Part shown: positions 1-9,272 of the stretch, piece by piece
Position numbering within the stretch: the first letter of the stretch is position 1
How the letters are laid out: every line of letters starts with the position of its first letter
Origin: CBDAPU01 sp965198875
GTDB lineage: Bacteria; Pseudomonadota; Gammaproteobacteria; Eutrophobiales; Eutrophobiaceae
NCBI GenBank assembly: GCA_965198875.1
Contig: CBDAPU010000001.1
Coordinates: 1,178,001-1,242,000 of the forward strand
Reading direction: 5' to 3'
Length of the DNA: 64,000 nt
Notes under the pieces: generated by a model
Seen by the model: the letters and a program-made list of their open reading frames with translations, nothing else
Databases searched by the model: none
What the model was told of the DNA's origin: nothing
Program-made: the position numbers and the translations under genes

Positions 1-22
1 CCTTATTTATTTTGTGGGGCCA

Positions 23-2176
23 TTATACCGATTGTAAATTTGCGTAGGTTAGCATCAGCCATTTTGAGCCGGCGGTTTCAAAACTCACCTGGATCCGTGT
101 ATGACTGCCCTGACCCTCCATGTTTAACACCGTACCTTCTCCAAACCTGGCGTGAACCACGCGCTGGCCCAGGTGAAACGAGGCATCGTTATCGGGCGCC
201 GCCCTGCTAAAAAAACCCTCTGTGAGGGTGCCGCCAAGGCGGATCTCATTGATCAACTCCGAGGGGATCTCCCCCAGAAAACGGGAGGGCCGTGGATAAT
301 AATCGGCGCCGTGCAGGCGGCGGTGTTGTGCGTAGCTTAACGTCAGCTTCTTCTGCGCCCTCGTCACCCCCACATAACAGAGCCGACGTTCCTCTTCCAG
401 CCTCACCAGGTCTTGCACGTTACGCCGATGTGGAAACAGCTCCTCTTCCATGCCAACCAGATACACCTGCTCGAACTCCAGCCCTTTGGCGATGTGTAAT
501 GTCATCAGGTTCACTGCATCCATGTAAGCATTGGCCTGGGTGTCGCCGGACTCCAATGCAGCGTGTGATAAAAATGCCGGCAACGGCTCCAGCTCACCGT
601 GCACGTCTTTATTCACCTGGAACTCCCCTGCCGCACTCACCAGCTCATCCAGGTTTTCAATGCGCGCCAGCCCGCGCTCGCCTTTCTCTTTTTTGTAATG
701 GGCTATCAAACCGCTTGTCCTGATCACCATATCGACCACCTCATCTAAAGGTTTCCCCTGCATGGATTGTGACGTCTCATGAATTAAGGCAAGAAACCGC
801 TCCACCGAGGCAAGGGCCCGGGCCGGGAGCAGTTTGTCCTTAACCAGGCCCCCGGCAGCTTGCCACAACGATATATTCTCTCCCCTGGCATGATGTCGTA
901 ACGCATCCAGACTACGCTGACCGATCCCGCGGGCAGGGGTATTGACGATGCGCTCAAAGGCGGCGTCATCATCGGAAAAACTGGCGAGACGCAAATAAGC
1001 CAGTGTGTCTTTTATTTCCGCCCGCTCATAAAAACGCACGCCGCCAAATACCCGATAGGGCACCTGCTCCTGCATCAGGGCCTCTTCCAGCACCCGTGAT
1101 GTTGCGCTCACCCGGTATAAAACGGCGATGTCTTTAAGATTGACATGCTCGACCATGGCCGATTTGATGCGTCCAACCACAAAGCGCGCCTCATCATGCT
1201 CGTTATAGGCGGCGTACAGATCCAGCTTGCCGCCCTCCCTGCCGTCGGTCCAGAGGTTTTTGCCAAGACGGGTATGATTGTTCGCAATCAGCGCATTGGC
1301 GGCATGTAAGATATTCGCAGTCGAGCGATAGTTTTGTTCCAGCCTGTGTAATACCGGCTCGGCAAAATCCTTCTCAAAGCGCTGCATGTTCTCCATGCGG
1401 GCACCACGAAAACTGTAGATGGATTGATCATCGTCCCCCACGGCGAATACCTTGTTCTCTTCCCCCGCCAATAAACGCAACCAGGCGTACTGCAAGGTGT
1501 TGGTATCCTGAAACTCATCCACCAGCAGATGACGAAAACGCTGTTGATAGTGGGCCAACAAGCCGGGTTGCTCGCGAAATAATTCATGGGCCCTTAACAG
1601 CAATTCCGCGAAATCCACCAGCCCGGTTCGATCACAGGTTTGTTGGTAGGTCTGGTAGATGTGCACCATTTGTTGCAGGATGGGCTCGCCCTGTGTTTCG
1701 ATATGCTGCGCTCTTAGGCCATCGTCTTTACGGGCATTGATAAACCACTGGGCTTCTTTGGCGGAATAACGGGACTCATCCAGGCCCATGCCTTTCATGA
1801 TCCGTCTTAGCATACGCAGCTGATCGTCACTGTCCAGGATCTGAAAGCCCGCCGGCAGGCAGGCCTCCTGCCAGTGGGTTCGTAACAGGCGATGGGCGAT
1901 ACCATGAAACGTCCCCACCCACATACCCCCAACAGGCTGTTTTAACAGGGCCTCAATACGCGAGCGCATCTCCGCCGCCGCCTTGTTGGTGAAGGTCACC
2001 GCTAAAATGCCCTGGGGTGAAGCCTGCCCGGTTTGAATATACCAGGCGATACGATGCACCAACACCCGGGTTTTGCCGCTACCTGCGCCCGCCAATACCA
2101 GCATGTTACCGCCCGGCGCCGCCACCGCTTCTCTTTGTGCATCATTTAACCCGTCTAAAACGGCCGAGACATCCAT
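23..2176 (-). CDS. uvrD: DNA helicase II UvrD (superfamily 1, 3'-5')
   Basis: ATP-dependent 3'-5' DNA helicase of nucleotide excision repair and mismatch repair, acting on nicked duplexes and stalled forks. The 717-residue length is that of UvrD. Walker A AGAGSGKT lies at about residues 29-36, the DEFQD Walker B/motif II at 219-224, the motif IV-type QNYRS follows, and the C-terminal third has the conserved TLHIAKGLEFEQV and VTRAQ segments. It stands alone on the minus strand, divergent from pmbA, so the 196-bp gap must hold both promoters. Rep or PcrA are relatives, but length and motifs favour UvrD. Confidence 0.95.
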   Translation of the reverse strand: MDVSAVLDGLNDAQREAVAAPGGNMLVLAGAGSGKTRVLVHRIAWYIQTGQASPQGILAVTFTNKAAAEMRSRIEALLKQPVGGMWVGTFHGIAHRLLRTHWQEACLPAGFQILDSDDQLRMLRRIMKGMGLDESRYSAKEAQWFINARKDDGLRAQHIETQGEPILQQMVHIYQTYQQTCDRTGLVDFAELLLRAHELFREQPGLLAHYQQRFRHLLVDEFQDTNTLQYAWLRLLAGEENKVFAVGDDDQSIYSFRGARMENMQRFEKDFAEPVLHRLEQNYRSTANILHAANALIANNHTRLGKNLWTDGREGGKLDLYAAYNEHDEARFVVGRIKSAMVEHVNLKDIAVLYRVSATSRVLEEALMQEQVPYRVFGGVRFYERAEIKDTLAYLRLASFSDDDAAFERIVNTPARGIGQRSLDALRHHARGENISLWQAAGGLVKDKLLPARALASVERFLALIHETSQSMQGKPLDEVVDMVIRTSGLIAHYKKEKGERGLARIENLDELVSAAGEFQVNKDVHGELEPLPAFLSHAALESGDTQANAYMDAVNLMTLHIAKGLEFEQVYLVGMEEELFPHRRNVQDLVRLEEERRLCYVGVTRAQKKLTLSYAQHRRLHGADYYPRPSRFLGEIPSELINEIRLGGTLTEGFFSRAAPDNDASFHLGQRVVHARFGEGTVLNMEGQGSHTRIQVSFETAGSKWLMLTYANLQSV

Positions 2177-2271
2177 TAATCCATTGTATCGTTGGTGGAA
2201 GTGTTAGAATAGTGAGACGTCATTATTTAAGAGCGCACCCTGTAGAGGCCACTTTTATCGGCACATCGCCA

Positions 2272-2326
2272 GTCGCGCTGGCGCGACAACATCGCTTGGA
2301 GCCATGTTGAACAACCCCTCGGGGGT
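2272..2326. repeat. Two short perfect hairpins in the uvrD-pmbA gap
   Basis: The pmbA leader region contains gtcgcg-ctgg-cgcgac (2272-2287) and acccc-tcg-ggggt (2314-2326). Both are perfect small inverted repeats upstream of the pmbA start at 2373. Neither is followed by a T-run, so they are not plain terminators. Their role is unknown; they might fold in the 5' leader of pmbA. Confidence 0.35.
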
Positions 2327-2372
2327 GGCGAGTAGAGGCTAAGGGCGTTTTCAGGTGTGATCAATCAAGAGC

Positions 2373-3698
2373 ATGCGAGCGAATCCAGATAATAGCCACC
2401 ACCTGATCGACAAGGTGTTGTCCCGCTGCCTGCAAATGGGCGCCACATCGGCGGAGGCCAGTATTAGCACGGGCAACGGGCTGTCGGTGACAGTGCGTAT
2501 GGGCCAGGTTGAAACCATTGAACATGAGCGGGATACAGGTCTTACCGTGACGGTCTACCGGGATGGTCGCAAAGGCTCGGCCTCTTCCACGGATTTTTCC
2601 AACAAGGCCATCGATACCATTGTCGATGCCGCCTGCACGATCGCCAAACATGCCAGTGAAGATGAGTGTGCCGGCCTGCTTGAGGCGCAATACCTGGCGA
2701 GGGCGTTCCCGGATCTCGATCTGCATCATGCCTGGGAGATCCACCCGCAGGCCGCCATGGACATGGCGCTGGCCTGTGAGGATAGCGCACGCAACGCGGA
2801 TAAGCGACTAACGAACTCTGACGGCACATCGGTGTCCACCTATGTGGGCTCACACGTATACGGCAACACCCATGATTTTATTCACGGTTGGGATTGGTCA
2901 TCGCACCATGTTGACTGCACTGTCATTGCAGAGAAGAACGGCCACATGCAGCGGGACGGGTGGTACACCCGGGCCCGGGATCATCGCGACCTGGATGATA
3001 TCAAGGCCGTTGCTAAAGAGGCGGCCCATCGCACGCTCTCCCGTCTTGGCGCACAGAAACTATCAACCCGTTCGGCGCCGGTGATCTTCGAAGCCCCGGT
3101 GGCCAAAGGGCTATTCACGGCATTGATAACGGCCATATCCGGCAACGCATTATATCGCAAGGCGACTTTTCTCCTGGATAAACTGGGTGAGGAGATCTTC
3201 GCCCCACACATTCACATTGAAGAGCAACCGCATTTACGAAAAGCGCTGGGTAGTGCGCCGTTTGATAATGACGGCATGGGCACGCAACAAAAACACGTGA
3301 TTAAAAACGGCGTCCTTGAGACCTATCTGTTGAGCGCCTATTCCGCCCGCAAGCTGGGCATGGCGCCAACCGGCAATGCCGGCGGCGTACACAACCTGGT
3401 TGTGCATCCGGGCGATCAGGACCTGCCCTCCCTCCTCAGGCAAATGGACACGGGGCTGCTGGTAACGGACATGATCGGTTTTGGGATCAACCCGATCACC
3501 GGGGATTATTCCCGTGGCGCCTCAGGGTTCTGGGTTCAGGGGGGAGAGCGTCAGTATCCCGTTGAAGAGATCACCATCGCCGGTAATCTGGCGGATATGT
3601 TCAGGCAGATCATCAGTGTTGGTAATGATGTGGACAAGCGCGGCAACATCATGACCGGCTCGGTGTTGATGGAAAACATGATCATCGCCGGTGAGTAG
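2373..3698 (+). CDS. pmbA: PmbA/TldE subunit of the TldD/E metalloprotease
   Basis: Partner of TldD in the cytosolic TldD/TldE metalloprotease that trims peptides such as microcin B17 precursors and CcdA. This subunit is normally the one without the catalytic zinc motif. The 441 residues show the family pattern: an N-terminal region with a GNGLSVTVRMGQVETIE-type strand, and a C-terminal region with NAGGVHNLVV and a GFGINPITGDYSRGASGFW-like block. The start is the ATG at 2373; an upstream in-frame GTG is blocked by a stop. tldD is not in the window. The stop codon at 3696-3698 is overlapped by the possible GTG start of the AT-rich methyltransferase gene, so a foreign insert begins exactly here. 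Confidence 0.95.
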   Translation: MRANPDNSHHLIDKVLSRCLQMGATSAEASISTGNGLSVTVRMGQVETIEHERDTGLTVTVYRDGRKGSASSTDFSNKAIDTIVDAACTIAKHASEDECAGLLEAQYLARAFPDLDLHHAWEIHPQAAMDMALACEDSARNADKRLTNSDGTSVSTYVGSHVYGNTHDFIHGWDWSSHHVDCTVIAEKNGHMQRDGWYTRARDHRDLDDIKAVAKEAAHRTLSRLGAQKLSTRSAPVIFEAPVAKGLFTALITAISGNALYRKATFLLDKLGEEIFAPHIHIEEQPHLRKALGSAPFDNDGMGTQQKHVIKNGVLETYLLSAYSARKLGMAPTGNAGGVHNLVVHPGDQDLPSLLRQMDTGLLVTDMIGFGINPITGDYSRGASGFWVQGGERQYPVEEITIAGNLADMFRQIISVGNDVDKRGNIMTGSVLMENMIIAGE

Positions 3699-5169
3699 TT
3701 TATCTAACATGGCATATTCAGCAAAGAAAAGTGAATATAGTAATTTAACGGAAGAAATAGCAGATTATTTCTTCAATTATATTGAAACGCTGGATCAATG
3801 CTTATACCAACAATACGAAGAAAGAATTATTACTTACAAAAATTTATCAAGAAGACTAGTAAGTTTTCAAGCCAACAAAGAAAGAGCTAGATATAGATGG
3901 TACAAATATAAAGAAGCATTCTCTGCTGATCTCGTTGAATATTTAGTTTCCAAATACCATATAAAAACGGGGGTAGTACTCGATCCTTTTGCAGGCGCAG
4001 GCACGACATTGTTCGCCTGTTCAAATTTAGGGCTGAATGCTGATGGAATTGAATTACTGCCAATTGGCCAAGAAATAATTAATGCGGGAATAATCGCAAG
4101 AACCAATTTAGGAAAGAATAATATTTCAAGGTTAAAGTATTGGCTAAATGAAAAACCATGGAATAAAGAAGGAGATGGCGAGGATTTCATTGTTCTTCGA
4201 ATTACATCTGGTGCTTATCCATCCGAAAACGAATATAAAATCAAGCGATATCTTTCAGATATAAATAACGAGGATAAGGATGTAAGGAATATGTTGCTAT
4301 TTTCTCTTTTATGTATTCTCGAGTCGATTAGTTATACAAGAAAAGATGGTCAGTATCTTCGATGGGATCATAGATCTGATCGTAATTTAGTAGGTAAAAA
4401 TAATTTTAACAAAGGAGAAATATCAGGGTTTGACGATGCTATTTGCTCAAAATTAATTGAAATTGTCAGTGATTTAGAAAATAAACAGGGTATAGAAGCT
4501 GATCTATTTGAGAATAGAAATTTAAATATTGAACATGGAGCTATAACGCTTTATTCGGACTCATGCTTGAATATTCTCCCTAGACTAAAAAACAGACAAT
4601 ATAAAGCAATTCTCACATCCCCGCCTTACTGCAACAGATACGATTACACTAGGACCTATGCGCTTGAACATGCTGTTCTTGGAACAGATGAGGCTAAGAC
4701 AATGGAACTCAGGCAAGCAATGCTAAGTTGTACAGTTGAAAACAAAAGCAAGAAACTGTTGGATATTAACAGGAAATGGGACACTGCGATTAGTATTTGC
4801 GATGATTTAGAATTATTACAGGCAATTATCGGATACCTGAATAAAATGAAAGAATTAAAAGCACTAAATAATTCCGGTATTGCCAGAATGGTTGAAGGTT
4901 ACTTTTATGAGATGGCATGCGTGATACAGGAATCTTATAGAATACTCAAAAAAAATGGATTGTTTTTTATGGTTAATGACAATGTAAGGTATGCAGGTGT
5001 TTCTATTTCTGTTGATCTCATTCTTTCCAGGATTGCGGAGAACCTTGGCTTTACAGTTGAAAATATCCTTGTATTGCCACAAGGGAAAGGTAATAGCTCT
5101 CAGCAAATGGGGAAGCATGGAAGAGAAAAATTGAGGAAGTGTGTATATGTATGGAGAAAAAATAATTGA
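3691..5169 (+). CDS. Type II DNA methyltransferase, probable N4-cytosine, AvaI-type partner
   Basis: Adenosyl-methionine-dependent DNA methyltransferase that should protect host DNA from the endonuclease encoded immediately downstream. The SAM-binding motif DPFAGAGTT lies at about residues 98-106 and the catalytic TSPPY at 309-313 (numbering from the GTG at 3691). An SPPY catalytic loop is typical of N4-cytosine enzymes, and the AvaI and BsoBI methylases are reported to carry N4-cytosine motifs. The start is unsure: GTG 3691 overlaps the end of pmbA by 8 bp, while ATG 3709 would give a protein 6 residues shorter; neither has a clear Shine-Dalgarno. The gene ends in a TTGA overlap with the endonuclease gene. 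Specificity CYCGRG is inferred from the partner. Confidence 0.85.
   Translation: MSSLSNMAYSAKKSEYSNLTEEIADYFFNYIETLDQCLYQQYEERIITYKNLSRRLVSFQANKERARYRWYKYKEAFSADLVEYLVSKYHIKTGVVLDPFAGAGTTLFACSNLGLNADGIELLPIGQEIINAGIIARTNLGKNNISRLKYWLNEKPWNKEGDGEDFIVLRITSGAYPSENEYKIKRYLSDINNEDKDVRNMLLFSLLCILESISYTRKDGQYLRWDHRSDRNLVGKNNFNKGEISGFDDAICSKLIEIVSDLENKQGIEADLFENRNLNIEHGAITLYSDSCLNILPRLKNRQYKAILTSPPYCNRYDYTRTYALEHAVLGTDEAKTMELRQAMLSCTVENKSKKLLDINRKWDTAISICDDLELLQAIIGYLNKMKELKALNNSGIARMVEGYFYEMACVIQESYRILKKNGLFFMVNDNVRYAGVSISVDLILSRIAENLGFTVENILVLPQGKGNSSQQMGKHGREKLRKCVYVWRKNN
5154..5157 (+). promoter_or_regulatory. Ribosome binding site fixing the TTG start of the endonuclease
   Basis: GGAG at 5154-5157 lies 8 nt before TTG 5166, which overlaps the methylase stop TGA (5167-5169). 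This supports the TTG start and translational coupling of the endonuclease to its methylase. Confidence 0.55.
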
Positions 5170-6137
5170 GCCCAAACGTATATAACTCACATCTCAACGA
5201 TTATAAATCACTTATTACTCCTCACTCTGAAATCAGGGCGGGCTTCATATCAATAGCGCTTGAAAAAAATCTTAGAGCAACTCCATTTATAGAGGAAGCA
5301 AAAGCGTTAAAGATCTTTGCTGAAAAGGCCGCTTCACCAAGTGAATTATTAAATATCAAAGCGATTCAGGTTTCATTATTAACTGCGGCAGGCATATCAG
5401 AAAAAGCCAATAATCATTTTAATGATGAAGATAGAAAGGAAGCTGTTAAGAGGCTGATAGAGGGCTTTCTTGAACCTGCGGGTAAAGATTTTACAGATGA
5501 ATTAGTCTATAGATTCTTGTTGACCAGAGGCGACTCACTGGGAGGGGCAATGAGAAACCTGGCTGGAAAATTGGGTGAAAGAAAGTTTAAAAGAGCTTTA
5601 ATCTCCACAGCATCTATAAAAGGAATACAACTTTTTGCAACCCGTTCCCAAAGCAAAAAGTGGGAAAAACTGGATAAAACTGAGTTTGGCATTGAGGATA
5701 CCCTGCGAGGATTAGGCTGGAAAAATAATAATGGATATAGATGTTTAATGTTTAATTTGACTGTCCCCGTTGTCAACAAAAATGTTGATATATGCTTATT
5801 TAATAGGAAGTATCCTGACTTGGTACAAGGCAAATGCAAAATTGCATATCATAGAGATCCGAGCGTCTATATTGCGTTGGGAGAATTAAAAGGTGGCATT
5901 GATCCCGCTGGTGCAGATGAGCATTGGAAAACTGCAAACTCTGCATTAGAACGCATAAGAGAAAGATTTCAATCAGTAAAATATTCTCCTTATACTTTTT
6001 TTGTTGGTGCTACAATAGAAAATTCAATGGCGAAAGAAATATATGGCCAACTATTAAATGGCAAATTAAAGAATGCAGCTAATCTAACAAGTGAAAAACA
6101 ATTAATATCAGTATGTAACTGGATACTTAATATTTAA
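5166..6137 (+). CDS. Type II restriction endonuclease, AvaI/BsoBI family
   Basis: Expected to cut double-stranded DNA at CYCGRG (C^YCGRG) as AvaI and BsoBI do. The diagnostic block GELKGGIDPAGADEHWK is present. In this protein's own numbering it places E240, K242 and H253, matching the active-site E240/K242/H253 reported for BsoBI; an upstream Asp candidate is D208 in NVDICLF. The length of 323 residues fits the family. Translation starts at TTG 5166 inside the methylase stop, with GGAG 8 nt upstream. Methylase-then-endonuclease order is that described for AvaI; BsoBI has the reverse. The gene is AT-rich relative to its surroundings. The specificity is a family inference, not shown by the sequence itself. 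Confidence 0.88.
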   Translation: MSPNVYNSHLNDYKSLITPHSEIRAGFISIALEKNLRATPFIEEAKALKIFAEKAASPSELLNIKAIQVSLLTAAGISEKANNHFNDEDRKEAVKRLIEGFLEPAGKDFTDELVYRFLLTRGDSLGGAMRNLAGKLGERKFKRALISTASIKGIQLFATRSQSKKWEKLDKTEFGIEDTLRGLGWKNNNGYRCLMFNLTVPVVNKNVDICLFNRKYPDLVQGKCKIAYHRDPSVYIALGELKGGIDPAGADEHWKTANSALERIRERFQSVKYSPYTFFVGATIENSMAKEIYGQLLNGKLKNAANLTSEKQLISVCNWILNI

Positions 6138-6393
6138 AAAGCCCATTGCGGATATAAACAGCGCTAATGCTTTATATAACCTTCTCGTACAGGTCGGGAA
6201 CATCATTCTTGGGAAAGGAGATGTGACTTGGCTGGTGCTGACCTGTTTAATCGCACGCGGATTTCGCCAACCGAACGGCTTCACCAAGGCGTGCTCTCGC
6301 TGAGCGCATTAAGCGCACCGCTACTTTGTATTTTGCCGCGCGCGACAACAACGACAAGCCATAACTTGAAGAGCGACAAACGGGCAAGGCTTT

Positions 6394-8151
6394 CTAATCG
6401 ATAAAGCCGCTGGCGCTGTTGTTGTACAGTCTTGTGTAGGTTCCGTCTCGCTTGATCAATTCACTGTGCCTGCCCTCTTCAACCAGCCTTCCGTGTTCAA
6501 GAACAAAGACGATATCGGCCATCTCGATGGTAGAGAGGCGGTGGGCGATAATAATGCAGGTGCGTTTATGGCGGAGGGTTTCCATGGCGTGTTGAATGGC
6601 CTTCTCGGATTCACTGTCCAGGGCCGAGGTGGCCTCGTCCATGATCAAGATGGGTGCGTCTTTCAAAAAGGCCCGCGCAAGGGCAATGCGTTGGCGTTGT
6701 CCGCCTGAAAGGCGCGACCCGTCCCTGCCGATAACCGTGTCAAAACCCCCATCCAAAGCCTCTATAAACTCAAGGGCGTTAGCCAGCCTTGCGGCATGAC
6801 GGATAGCCTCCATGCTGGCATGACGGTTGCCGCCATAGGCGATGTTGTTGCGAACCGTGTTATTAAACAACATCACCTCCTGGCTAACCAGCGCAATGCT
6901 TGCGCGCAGTTGCGCCAGCGACAATGCCCGTATGCTCTCACCACCAATTAGAATATCCCCATGGGTGTAGTCATAGAACCTGGGGAGCAGATTAACCAAA
7001 GACGACTTGCCACTGCCCGATGGCCCGATAATCGCTGCGGTCTGTCCCGGCTCGATTTGCAATGAAATATTATGCAAAACAGGGCCGGCGTCTTGATGAT
7101 AGGAAAAATCAAGGGCGTTAATCTCTATGGCCCCGCCCAGCTTCTCGATAGCGACAGCGGGGGCGTCTGTTTCTATTTCCTGATCGATGAAGGCGAACAC
7201 ACTCTCACTGGCCGCCAGCCCCCGTTGCAAATGTTCATTGACCTGGGATAGCCGTCTCACCGGGCTCAACAACATTAACAGGGCGATAAAAAATGAATTA
7301 AACTCAGCGACGGTGATGTTACCTGCTGATCCCTGTTGTATGGCCACGAGGATAAGGGCCACCAAGATGCAGGCGGTCATGATGTTGATTGCCGGGGTGG
7401 TGATGGCGGCGGCGTTGGTGAACTTCATATTAAACCGGCGGTTGGCGTTGGCCTTTTGCCCAAATATGTTATTTTCCTCATCCCGAGCGGCGAAAATTTT
7501 AATCACCCGATGCCCGCTGATCGCCTCCGTCAACACATGGTTCAACTGTGCCATGGAGTCCTGAATTAACCTGCTCATCCGGCGAAGGCGATTGCGGATG
7601 ATCAGCAAGATGAGCATGACAAAAGGGGCGGCCAGCAGGGCGATAACCGTCATGAGCCAGTTAAGGTAGAGCATCCAGGCAATCAGACCTAAAACGCTTA
7701 GCGCATCTCTGATCAATGTGGTGATGACACTGGTGCCCGCTTCTTTTAGCTGGGCGACGTCAAAGGTGAACTTTGAGACCAGGCTGCCGCTGGTGTGTTC
7801 ATCCATGCTTGAGCAGGGCAGTAGCAATAATCGATCAAACATCTTAACCCGCAGGTCCATAACGATTTTCTCCCCTACCCAGGCGAGCGCAACCCGGCTG
7901 ATGTAAGCGGATAGGGCGGCGATAACAAACACCAGCAGGACAGGCACAATCACCTCTGCCACAAGTCCGGCCTCTGAGTTAAAAAAAACCCCCTCCGTTA
8001 TGCGTTTGAATAGCGCCGCAATCGCCGGGTTGGTCAAGGCGAGGACGGTCATGGCCAGCACGGCGATGGCGAAAACCCGCCAATAAGGCTTTACACAGGC
8101 CAGCAGGCGTAAGTAAAGTGCAAGATCGGCGGGGGTTTTATCAGCTAACAT
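6394..8151 (-). CDS. msbA: Lipid A export ATP-binding/permease protein MsbA
   Basis: Homodimeric inner-membrane ABC exporter that flips core-lipid A to the periplasmic leaflet. The protein has an N-terminal six-helix transmembrane domain and a C-terminal nucleotide-binding domain with Walker A GPSGSGKSS, signature LSGGQRQR, Walker B LIMDEATSALD and the switch histidine in IIAHRLST. The open frame extends 37 codons upstream, but the ATG at 8151 gives 585 residues starting MLADKTPADL, close to the 582 of E. coli MsbA. It is divergent from phosphoribulokinase. No lpxK follows, unlike E. coli. Lipid A export is inferred from overall resemblance; a related multidrug exporter is possible. Confidence 0.9.
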   Translation of the reverse strand: MLADKTPADLALYLRLLACVKPYWRVFAIAVLAMTVLALTNPAIAALFKRITEGVFFNSEAGLVAEVIVPVLLVFVIAALSAYISRVALAWVGEKIVMDLRVKMFDRLLLLPCSSMDEHTSGSLVSKFTFDVAQLKEAGTSVITTLIRDALSVLGLIAWMLYLNWLMTVIALLAAPFVMLILLIIRNRLRRMSRLIQDSMAQLNHVLTEAISGHRVIKIFAARDEENNIFGQKANANRRFNMKFTNAAAITTPAINIMTACILVALILVAIQQGSAGNITVAEFNSFFIALLMLLSPVRRLSQVNEHLQRGLAASESVFAFIDQEIETDAPAVAIEKLGGAIEINALDFSYHQDAGPVLHNISLQIEPGQTAAIIGPSGSGKSSLVNLLPRFYDYTHGDILIGGESIRALSLAQLRASIALVSQEVMLFNNTVRNNIAYGGNRHASMEAIRHAARLANALEFIEALDGGFDTVIGRDGSRLSGGQRQRIALARAFLKDAPILIMDEATSALDSESEKAIQHAMETLRHKRTCIIIAHRLSTIEMADIVFVLEHGRLVEEGRHSELIKRDGTYTRLYNNSASGFID

Positions 8152-8273
8152 CGTACCGTCAAAATGATAACGTGACTTAATGATATGGCACGGGAGATGA
8201 GAGTATCGCCTTGCAGGGAGGCGGAAATATACAACCATATAAAACAACATACAACCGCACATAAAGACCGCAC

Positions 8274-9152
8274 ATGTCTAAAAAACACCCCATTATTGCG
8301 GTAACGGGCTCATCGGGCGCCGGCACATCCAACATACGGGAGGCGTTTGAGCAGATCTTCACCCGAGAGAACATCAACGCGGCCATCATAGAAGGCGACA
8401 GCTTTCACCGCTATGGTCGGGAAGAGATGGACGGCGTGTGTGAGCAGGCGAGGGCGGCGGGCAAAAACCTCACCCACTTCGGGCCTGAGGGCAACCTGTT
8501 CGCCGAGCTTGAGGCCTCTTTTAAGGAATATGCCACATCGGCCAGCGGCAAACAGCGCTACTACATCCACAATGATGAGGAGTCGGCGCGCCATCATTAT
8601 CCGGTCGGTTGCCTGACGCCCTGGCGGGCCATTCCCGAGAATACGGATCTCCTGTTCTATGAAGGTTTGCACGGCGGCTTGCTCACCCGTGAGGTGAATG
8701 TCGCCGAACACGTTGACCTGCTTATCGGCGTGACGCCGACGATTAACCTTGAATGGGTGCAGAAAATCCATCGGGACAAAGCGGTGCGCGGTTATACCAC
8801 CGAGGATGCGACCAACATGATCCTCGAGCGTATGCACGATTATGTGCACTACATCACCCCGCAGTTCTCGCGAACGGACATTAACGTACAACGGGTGCCG
8901 ACCATTGATACCGCCAACCCGTTCAGCCGCGCGCACATACCCTCGAGCGATGAGAGCTTTACCGTGATCCACATACGTAATCGGGAGAAATTGCAGGCGG
9001 ATTTCCCCTATTTGCTGGAGATGTTACAGGGCTCATTTATGTCCGCCCTCTACACCATTGTGGTGCCGTCTGGCAAGACCAACTTCGCCATTCAGTTGAT
9101 TATCGCACCTGCGGTTAAACGGCTCATCGACGGGAAGGCCACATCGGTTTAG
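8274..9152 (+). CDS. prk: Phosphoribulokinase (proteobacterial class I)
   Basis: Phosphorylates ribulose 5-phosphate to ribulose 1,5-bisphosphate, the CO2 acceptor of the Calvin cycle. The 292 residues open with the P-loop TGSSGAGTS (residues 11-19), followed by EGDSFHRY, which carries substrate-site residues. This type is typical of proteobacterial autotrophs rather than plants or cyanobacteria. RuBisCO genes are not in the window. The ATG at 8274 has only a weak ribosome site. The gene is divergent from msbA, sharing a 122-bp promoter region, and is followed by the ParA-like gene after 120 bp that holds a separate promoter candidate. It is the strongest sign that the organism can fix CO2. 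Confidence 0.95.
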   Translation: MSKKHPIIAVTGSSGAGTSNIREAFEQIFTRENINAAIIEGDSFHRYGREEMDGVCEQARAAGKNLTHFGPEGNLFAELEASFKEYATSASGKQRYYIHNDEESARHHYPVGCLTPWRAIPENTDLLFYEGLHGGLLTREVNVAEHVDLLIGVTPTINLEWVQKIHRDKAVRGYTTEDATNMILERMHDYVHYITPQFSRTDINVQRVPTIDTANPFSRAHIPSSDESFTVIHIRNREKLQADFPYLLEMLQGSFMSALYTIVVPSGKTNFAIQLIIAPAVKRLIDGKATSV

Positions 9153-9204
9153 ATGACCTGGTTTCGATATATTGTGCGCCGCAAACCCCCCCGGGGAGAA
9201 GGAT

Positions 9205-9234
9205 TTGACAAACCGTGCTAACACCCGTTATTAA
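9205..9234 (+). promoter_or_regulatory. Candidate sigma-70 promoter for the parA-like gene
   Basis: A perfect -35 TTGACA (9205-9210) is separated by 18 bp from TATTAA (9229-9234), a 4/6 match to the -10 consensus. It lies 38 bp before the ATG at 9273. It suggests that the ParA gene is transcribed independently of phosphoribulokinase. Confidence 0.5.
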
Positions 9235-9272
9235 GAAGACCCATTTCTGCAAACACAAACGAGGAGGTGATC

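Larger units (their letters stand above)
3691..6137 (+). mobile_element. AT-rich restriction-modification island 1 (AvaI-like)
   Basis: Composition changes sharply at the pmbA stop codon. The preceding and following genes use GC-rich codons, while these two genes are rich in AT and in ATA, AGA, TTA and AAT codons. The island carries a methyltransferase followed by an endonuclease and nothing else: no transposase, integrase or controller gene. No target duplication was found at its ends, unlike island 2. Horizontal acquisition is inferred from composition and content. The right limit is uncertain; the 256 bp up to msbA hold no gene I can recognise. Confidence 0.7.

Noticed and set aside
6138..6393. 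Gene remnant between island 1 and msbA
   Set aside because: A short open stretch near 6216-6303 has no start codon and no recognisable similarity, and no repeat of the pmbA end was found, so nothing is annotated.
8310..8972. 220-codon minus-strand frame opposite phosphoribulokinase
   Set aside because: It is antisense to a complete, conserved gene with no independent ribosome site or family resemblance.
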